DNA of 64,000 nucleotides. Source: Ceratotherium simum simum (lineage: Eukaryota > Chordata > Mammalia > Perissodactyla > Rhinocerotidae). Where the stretch lies: positions 672,626-736,625 of the forward strand of contig NW_004454216.1 of the NCBI RefSeq assembly GCF_000283155.1, read 5' to 3'. Shown here piece after piece: positions 56,760 to 64,000 of this stretch. The notes below the pieces were generated by a model that ran no database searches, was not told the origin of the DNA, and was given only the letters and a program-made list of their open reading frames with translations. The translations under genes and the position numbers were made by a program. How positions within the stretch are numbered: position 1 is the first letter of the stretch; each line of letters begins with the position of its first letter.

Positions 56760-58080
56760 GAAAAGAAAAAAAAAACTTTTGTGAAGAGATACACAACAAA
56801 ACCAGATTCAGAGATGACTCAGATGTTGGAAATAACACACAAAAAAAGACCCTAATAACTGACTGATATGTTAAAAGATATGATGTAAAACTTGACAACA
56901 TAGCATAAACAGATGGGAAATTTATGGAAACTAGAAAAAAGAGATCAGTGGAAATGCTAGAAAAAGCACAATATCAGAGATCAATTCCTTTGACAAGTTC
57001 ATTATCAGACTAGAATTGAATAAAGAATAGGTGAATTTGACAATAGGTCAATAGAAATTTTCCAAACAGAAACGCCAAGAGAAAAGAAAAAGAATGGGGT
57101 GGGGAAAGTGGACAATAGAGCCTCCATGAGTTGTAAGACAATATCAAATAATATCAAACAGTATAACATGCATGTAATTGGAGTCCCAGAAAGAGAAGAG
57201 AAATGAGGTAGAAATAGGTGAAGTAAAAATGGCCAAGGTTTTTTGAAAATTAATGAAACCACAGATTCAAGAATCCCAGAGAACCTCAAGCAGGATAAAT
57301 AACAGAAAATAATATAAAAAATTTAAAAACACATGTAAACACATCATGGTCACATTGCTTCAAATCGAAGATAAAGAGAAAATCATGAAAGCAGAGAAAA
57401 AAGAAAAATTACATACCAAGGAACAAAGATCAGAATTTCAATAGACTTTTCATCAGAAACTATACAAGCCAGAAGACAATGGAATGACATCTTTAGAATA
57501 CTGAAAGAAAAAATTATCAAACCAGAATTCCATGTACAGCAAGAATATCTTTCAAAAAGTGAAGGCAAAATAAAGATTTTTTGAGAAAAACAAAGCTAAT
57601 CATCTTCATTGGCAGCAGACCTGCCCTATAAGAAATGCTAAAGGAAGTTTTTCAGGCAGAAGGAGTAGGATACAAGATAAAAATTAGATCTACACAAAGA
57701 AATAGTAAGGGAAATGATAAAAATAAATATAAAAGATTTTTTCTTATTTTTAATCAGTTTAAAAGTTAACTGACTGTCAAATTAGTAAAAATGTGTTTGT
57801 GTTTTATAATATATGTAGAAGCAATAGGCCAAAAAAACTGAAGGAAGAAAGTGGAGTTATTAAGCTTTTTGAATTATAACTGAAGAAGTATATCATTTTT
57901 AGGTAGACTATGATGAGTTGTGTATGTGCATTGCAAATCCTAGAGCAACCACTGAAACAATAAAAGAAGAGGTACAACTTCTTATAGTGCAGATAAAGAT
58001 AGTGCAGATAAAATGGGATCATAAAACAACGAGCAAAATGATAAATTTAAACCCACCTATATCAATAATACATTAAAGGT
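56760..58080 (+). mobile_element. Ancient LINE-1 ORF1-region remnant
   Basis: 'GGAATGACATCTTTAGAATA' 'CTGAAAGAAA', 'AAACTATACAAGCCAGAAGA' and 'GCAGACCTGCCCTATAAGAA' parallel the L1 region at 25,000-25,800. No open frame remains. Confidence 0.6.
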
Positions 58081-58958
58081 AAATCATCTAAGTTTTGACT
58101 TTGAGAATCTTTTACCAAGTGGGTAGATGGGAGATGAGAAATGCTACGTTTTCTAAACCTGTCCTGGCTGCTCTATGCTCTCTTTAAATTACGCTTGCAA
58201 ACTGGCATATTCTTTCATTAGCTTATCATTTTCTTGTACTTTCTTATCATACTCACCAAGTAAGATTTTTTTTCCTGAAAGTTTCATTGATCATACACAA
58301 AAGTTCATAGGATAAATTTTCACTCTGCCAATTTTCTGCAAGTGATAGGTTTACAAATAGTTTCACTACTACATAATGTGAGTTACCAGTTTTCCAATGT
58401 CCTTGCAATTTTTCTAGCCTATGCCTGCTGCCTGGTCAGAAAGCTAGTGCCAAATATTGCAAGTTTTTTCATGGCAGCGTATCATATCTAGCTATCAATT
58501 TCAGTATCATTTATTGCTGCATCACAAACCACCCCAAAACTTAGTAGTTTAAAATAAGCATTTCATCCAAGATAAAGTAACAGGAACCATATTGACACTC
58601 CCACCTGAAAAACACAAAAACAAACACATAATGTATGAAACAACAGCTTTGAAGACACTGAACTTCAAGCACTGAGGGAATGTCTCTACAGGAAACAAAT
58701 GACATAAACCCGATGACTGCCACAGCTTAATGCTGTAAGAAAGTATCCAGGTCATGGCATGTCTTTCCCAACTTCTGCCTTCTACTTCATTTCCTACACT
58801 TGCACTGTAAATATCCTCCATCTCATATTTCTTTCATATTCCTAGAAGAGTTGGTTGGCATGGCATAAAAAAATTTTGTTCATCTGTTCAGAGAGGTAAG
58901 GGGCTTCACGTATAATACTGTGGCCCTCTGCCTCTCTCTAGAATGTTTTAAGAGGCTT

Positions 58959-58962
<4 letters not shown>
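58081..58962. other. Intergenic sequence, no gene
   Basis: Unassigned sequence. 58,505-58,560 (TTGCTGCATCACAAACCACC then CAAAACTTAGTAGTTTAAAA) is a fragment of an old LTR- or DNA-type repeat I cannot name. Confidence 0.4.
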
Positions 58963-58998
<36 letters not shown>

Positions 58999-59197
58999 TT
59001 TTATTTATTCAGTTTTTTCCCCCCAAAGCCCCAGTAGATAGTTGTATGTCATAGGTTCACATCCTTCTAGTTGCTGTACGTGGGACTCGGCCTCACCATG
59101 GACGGAGAAGCGGTACCTCGGGGCACGCCCGGGATCCGAACCCGGGCCGCCAGCATCAGAGCGCGCGCACTTAACCGCTAAGCCACGGAGCCGGCCC
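58963..59197 (-). mobile_element. ERE SINE, antisense, with long T-run
   Basis: A T-run of about 33 bases leads into CCCCAAAGCCCCAGTAGATA and the ERE head complement GAGCCGGCCC. A perfect duplication TAAGAGGCTTTCTT (58949-58962 and 59198-59211) and the long uninterrupted tail point to a recent insertion. Confidence 0.95.
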
Positions 59198-59659
59198 TAA
59201 GAGGCTTTCTTGTCCATCATTTTATATATCGTCCTTCTAGCTATGATTATGCCCTTTGTACTCATGAGGAAGCTGGGGCACTGAGACATGGTGATTTTGC
59301 TCCAGTCACTCCAGTCACATTAATGTTTGAATGGAAAGACACAGTGAAGTGCTCAGACTTGGCCTAAGACTCAACATCCTAGCGAGCAGGGCAATGACAA
59401 TGACAGGCTCAGATTTCCCCTCTCTTTCTAACGCATTCTCCAGCCAAAGCAACATGCCCAGAAAGTTTCCCTTTCTTTTCCTGTCTTGTGCCCTCTCTGG
59501 CCTCCTAATTCTTTTCCCAGCTGTTTTCTGCCTCAAGCCTTGACAATCACTAGTCAATCAAAGTTTGCACCACTCTTTCTCCTCCTCTTCCTACTTCCCA
59601 ATGCCCCAAAGTTTCTATGGTGAAGGCAAAGCTACAGACTGTGTAGGGGAGGAAGACCT

Positions 59660-60320
59660 ATCCTCTACCCACTCTGGGTCCTTCCAGCTGGGCTACGAAT
59701 TAAATTGACATGAGACAGAACAGCAGGAGAAAATCAAACAAAGCTTTATAACATATATATGGGAGAGACCCAGGAAAAACTGGGTAACTCGACAAAATGG
59801 TGGATGTTCTCATCTTAAATACTATCTTCGGCTAAAGACAAAGGAGGATGTTGGGGGTGGGGGGAGTCAGCTATGGGAGATTACCAGAATAGCACAGTAA
59901 ACAAGAGTAAGGTTAATATGCAGATTTAAGTCCTTGCCTTCTGCACTGATAAGAGTTTCTAGAGATAAAGTCATCCCCCTTCTTCCCGGTACAGAGAGGG
60001 AGATACTTTTACAAATAAATGGAGATTTCCCTTATAAATATAAAAGTCTCTTACAAATGATAACTTCTACTTTTACTTGGTTTTCAGAGCTGTGATAAGA
60101 ATGGGCTTAGCAAGGACCCTCCCAGTCTATCCATACCCTGAGTTATCTATGGTGATGGCCTGTCCTGGGGATAAGTCTTCTATCTTAAACTCTTTTAGGC
60201 AGTTAGTGGGGGGGAGGTCAAAGTTTTTTTCAGAGTCTTTTGAGCCTTTATTGTCTTCAGCTTGAAATAATCCACATACCAGAGTGGCACTTCTTGAGGT
60301 GGCCTGCCCTGAACCCCATC
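59660..60320 (-). mobile_element. LTR-like element, antisense (second copy of the 36,990 family)
   Basis: It begins TCCTCTACCCACTCTGGGT and shares with 36,990-37,545 the order of the GAAATAATC-type and AGAGTGGCA-type blocks. No coding remnant is recognisable. Confidence 0.45.
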
Positions 60321-60626
60321 AATTGTCTGTTGATGTCAAAAGACAGAGATAGAGGGGTGTTGCTCTTGTCTGAGAAGAGACACTGGAGTAAAAGAGAGAA
60401 CCAGAAACAGGGAGGAAATGAATGAATGGCAGGTGGTAGGTAAGTAAGGGGAGTTCTCTGAGTGTGCAGGGGAAGGGCATGGGATACTTAGGGCATCTGT
60501 GCACGAGGCTGCTTGTGTACAAAAAGATTGTGTGTGTATATGTGGAAAGAATGTGTTAACATATTCTTCATCTTGCTTCATCGTGTTCAATGTCCCTATT
60601 GCTGCTGGACAAAAATTGTGGGACTA

Positions 60627-60880
60627 GGGGGGCTGGCCCGGTGGCGCAGCAGTTAAGTGCAAGCACTCTGCTTCGGCAGCCCGGGGTTCGCAGGTTCAGA
60701 TCCTGGGTGTGCACCGACACACCGCTTGTCAGGCCAAGCTGTGGTGGCGTCACATATAAAATAGAGGAAGATGGACACGGATGTTAGCCCAGGGCCAATC
60801 TTCCTTAGCAAAAAAGAGGAGGATTGGCATCAGATGTTAGCTCAGGGTTAATCTTACAAAAACAAAAAACAAAAACAACC
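60627..60880 (+). mobile_element. ERE SINE
   Basis: It has the head GGGGGGCTGGCCCGGTGGCG, box-B-like CAGGTTCAGATCC, both tail modules, and an ACAAAAACAAAAAACAAAAA-type tail. I could not fix a target duplication. Confidence 0.92.
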
Positions 60881-61329
60881 AAACGTGTAATGTGGAGATT
60901 ACTGCCTGTCTTAACTTTACAGAAAGGATAGTCCTCAATTAATTTTGATTTCAGGAAGGTAGTTCTTAATATCTAACTGAACTCAATAGCACTCAAAGTA
61001 CATTCTCTGGTTTAATTTTCTGGGTAGATGAGGAAACAACTGCACAGCAACTTTTTTTTCCTGGAATCTTTGTTTAATTACTTGTTTCAACTTTAGACAG
61101 TATCTATTGACTCTCTGCTATAGAAGGAAATTATAACACTTTTATGGTTTCTTACTTTCTTCCTTTAGGCTTTTGTTAGTTTTATTTTTTAATTCTAATA
61201 ACACTTATGTTCTGTTTTATTACTTTACCCTCCACACTGTTCAATCTCCATTTTATATTGAAATAGATTCAACACTTACTACTAGTCTTTTACCATTATG
61301 TCTCCATTTCTGAGTATTTTGATTTACCC

Positions 61330-61380
61330 CTTCCTCCCTTCTTTCCTCCCTCCCTCCCTCCTTTCCCTTCCTCTTTCTTT
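61330..61380. repeat. CT-rich simple repeat
   Basis: Pyrimidine tract with repeated CCTT/CCTC units (CCTCCCTCCCTCCCTCC-type). Confidence 0.8.
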
Positions 61381-61895
61381 GATCTTTTAGATTAAGAGAG
61401 AGCATACATAAGATTCTCTACTGGTATACAGTTTGGTGAATTTTTACATATGTAAAAATAACTCCTTCAGGGTCAGCATCTTTTTATTTACAATTCATTG
61501 TAAACTCTATTTGAAGACTAGTAAATGCCTCGTTAATTTTGCTTTTTTAGGCTAAGCTGTGCCAGCTCTTCTTTTTTCTTTTCTCATGAATACTGTTTTC
61601 ATTTTATTGGCTGTTCTCTGAAGATTCTCCAATATTTCTTAATTTCAGTATAATTCCTCAAATATTTTGGAGCGCCTATCATGTCCCAGTGACTGTGCCA
61701 GGTGCTGGGGATTCAAAGAAAGTAATGAAGGTCTCTCAAGAGCTCTTCACCTGGAGGGGGAGAGAGATTTGAGAGAATGATAATAACACAGCATGATAAC
61801 AATATAAAAGAAGTGTTTTGCGATTCAGAGAGAGCAGAGAGGAGGCATGATTAACTTTCTGTAAGTAAAGAGATTGGGTTTTGGCACACTGAGAC

Positions 61896-62105
61896 TTGGG
61901 GCCTGCCTGGTGATGTAGTGGTTAAGTTCACACACTCCACTTCCGTGGCCCAGGGTTCGCAATTTCGGATCCTAGGTGTGGACCTACACACCGCTCATCA
62001 AGCCATGCTGTGGCAGGCGCCCCACATATAAAATAGAGGAAGATGGGCACAGATGTTAGCTCAGGACTAATCTTCCTCACCAAAAAAACAAAACAAAACA
62101 AAACC
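61896..62105 (+). mobile_element. ERE SINE
   Basis: It has the head GGGGCCTGCCTGGTGATGTA, ACCGCTCATCAAGCCATGCT, a single TTAGCTCAGGACTAATCTTC tail and an ACAAAACAAAACAAAACC tail. Confidence 0.9.
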
Positions 62106-62757
62106 CAGATTGGAGAATTGGGGGCTGGGTCTAAGAATGCGAATAGGAGTATGGTGGAGGAACAGTAAGTTATACTGGGGAAAAAGCTTGTAGAACTACA
62201 AAAAGTTTGATCAGGAGAAGTTACTCAGAGTTGAGAATTCAATGGTTGAAAAAGTTTTGTAATATTTCAGTGTTTAATTAATTCTGAATATGGCAAAAAG
62301 ATTTCTTCTCAGACATGGAATGTTAAATTCTGGTTAACACAACACAATCTCTTTATATCCTCTAAAATAGCCTTATTTTCAATTTGGTTCACTGGCTTCA
62401 AAAGCCTGGCTCTGCCCTCATATATCATATCAGCCCACCTATGTCATAGCTGAACATCCATCACAGTGTTGTAGACACAGATTCCACGTTCTTATGTAAA
62501 AATTTGGGAGAGAATACTCCGCTTTTGTTAACTTATTGTTAATTATAAAATTGACTCAACCCATCACTCTTCAGCAATAACTACTGACAACTCCAGATTG
62601 CTGTCAAGGCTTTCTCCCCTTGTCAGTGTCTAGTTTTCTTGATTATTTTGCACTTTTCTACTGCAAATCTTAATCCATCAATAATTAACCCACAGCAAGC
62701 CCTTTGCCTGGGTTCGCAACGTCGTTTGCCTATAAAAATCACCAGAGCCTTGCTAGT

Positions 62758-63045
62758 GAAAGTGTGTTCCATGGTCCCTGCCAGCAGCACTGGCATCACT
62801 TGGGGGCTGTTAGAAAGGCAAAATCTCAGATGCTACTAAGTCAGAATCTGCAGTTGAATAAGATCCTTAGGTGACTCATATTTACATTAAATTTTAAGAT
62901 GCACTGACCTAGGGTGCCTTTAAAAATTCAATTGCTGTGCCCCACATCTAATTTAATTACTCTAGGGTGGGGACAAGCATCAGTGCATTTTAAAAGCCCC
63001 TCAGGTGAGCCTAATTTGTAGCTGGGGTTGAGAAACTACTACTTG
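62758..63045. mobile_element. MER5-like hAT-Charlie fragments
   Basis: Two adjacent pieces: 62,758-62,915 (GTGTTCCATGGTCCCTGCC, GCATCACTTGGGGGCTGTTA, TCAGAATCTGCAG) and 62,916-63,045 (ending GGTGAGCCTAATTTGTAGC, GGGGTTGAGAAACTACTA). Both match the MER5 MITE pattern. Confidence 0.65.
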
Positions 63046-63539
63046 CTGAGTTTCAGTGTGGAAAGAATATCCACAATTTTTTGAAAAGGCTAGTAAAATC
63101 TTACTCTATTTTCTAATTGCCTGTCTGTGTGAAGCCGGATTTTCTTCAAATACTTCAAACAAAACAACGTAACACAACAGATTGAACACAGAAGCACATA
63201 TGAGAATCCACTTGTCTTCTCTGAAGCCAGACATTAAAGAGCTTTACAAAAATGTAAAAAAGTGCCACTTTTTTCTTTAAAACTTTCGTTCTGGAAAACA
63301 TAATTATTTTTCATAAAAATATGTTATGTTAACATGTAATAGTTTATTATTACTTTTTAATTAATCAATAAATATTTTTAATATTTCTCTGTCTTAATTC
63401 TAATATGGTAAATATCAAGAGATATAAATAAATAGTGGTGTGCTGGAGCTTTCTCATACTGGTTTTTACCAAAGCTGATTGTTAAATTTTTCAGGAATAT
63501 TATGAGCTAGTTCTTTATTAAAAATAAATTATGTATAGA
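63046..63539. other. Intergenic sequence, no gene
   Basis: AT-rich sequence without a recognised feature. Confidence 0.45.
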
Positions 63540-64000
63540 AGATTCTGGGAAGATGGTGGAGTAGGAAGCACCAGGAATCTGTCTCCCCACTTAGACAACA
63601 AGTGCACTGGTAGAATATGTCTGAAGTAGGTATTTTGGAACTCTGGAGTCTACAGAAGGTTTGCAACTTCTAGGGGAAGATTTGGACAGCAAATTGCAAT
63701 TAATTTCAGCTCTTAGCACAACATCAGTTACCATTTTCCCCACCCCCAGCTCCCACCCCAACCCCATGGCAGGCAGCCGTGTATATGTTCCTGGAGCATC
63801 TTGCATACAATCTGTGGGAGCCAGCGTGGGCAAAAACAACCCTGTCCTCCAAATACTGATGATCTCTTCTCTAATCAATGATTGCTGCTTCTGATCACAG
63901 AGGTCCAGACAAAGAACAGGGTGGCTATTGATTTTGCACCTTCCCACACTATTGCAAGCCACTCCCCCTCTGGCTGAAGTGACTTACACGAGATTTAAAG
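63540..64000 (+). mobile_element. LINE-1 5' UTR, running off the window
   Basis: It begins GAAGATTCTGGGAAGATGGT followed by GGAGTAGGAAGCACC and CTGTCTCCCCACTTAGACAA, the canonical start of a mammalian L1 5' UTR. The text continues as L1 leader to the last base, so a 5'-complete L1 may follow beyond the window. Confidence 0.7.

Noticed and set aside
2697..62000. tRNA genes at the ERE heads
   Set aside because: The SINE heads keep only box A/B-like remnants and do not fold as a tRNA with an anticodon arm.
52416..64000. First exons of GOLGB1, the expected next gene by human synteny
   Set aside because: No CpG island, start exon or recognisable golgin sequence is seen; it probably lies beyond the window.
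1..64000. CRISPR arrays, operons, phage or integrative elements
   Set aside because: Exon-intron structure and mammalian repeats exclude a prokaryotic context. No spaced direct-repeat array was seen.

Overview
This is vertebrate nuclear DNA from a placental mammal, almost certainly a perissodactyl and most likely an equid. Evidence: one gene with 13 GT-AG-bounded coding exons spread over about 40 kb, dense L1, L2, MIR, hAT and Tigger-type repeats, and at least 16 copies of the tRNA-derived ERE SINE that is characteristic of horses and their relatives. The species cannot be fixed from the sequence alone.

Layout. 1-6,724 is intron 1 of EAF2, read on the minus strand. EAF2 exon 1 (35 codons plus one base) lies at 6,725-6,830. 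A CpG-rich, TATA-less stretch separates it from a noncoding first exon of IQCB1 on the plus strand (donor after 7,152), so the two genes are head to head and probably share a bidirectional promoter. IQCB1 (NPHP5, nephrocystin-5) then fills 7.1-52.4 kb. Its 13 coding exons join without a frameshift into 1,797 nt, i.e. 598 codons plus stop, the same length as I recall for the human protein. Every coding-exon junction is GT-AG and every split codon resolves to the expected residue. A 3' UTR with an AATAAA follows. From about 52.4 kb to the end I see no gene, only repeats, ending in the 5' end of a plus-strand L1 that runs off the window.

How the genes relate. EAF2 encodes a transcription-elongation cofactor of the ELL family. 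IQCB1 encodes a calmodulin-binding centrosome and ciliary transition-zone protein. They are not a pathway pair; the link is the shared CpG promoter.

Most notable. (1) A decayed extra copy of IQCB1 coding exon 5 with its flanking intron (about 385 bp) sits 2.4 kb downstream in the same orientation, nested inside an old L1. It keeps its splice acceptor, has lost its donor and carries an in-frame stop. (2) The IQCB1 leader contains an upstream ATG in exon 1 and a second one 7 nt before the main start that overlaps the coding region out of frame. (3) A foldback MITE in intron 4 could form a hairpin. (4) Several ERE insertions are structurally odd: one with extra sequence beyond its A-tail, one with a G-run tail, one with a triplicated tail, one holding an assembly gap, and one inside an L1. 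I found no operon, CRISPR array, phage or other undescribed system.
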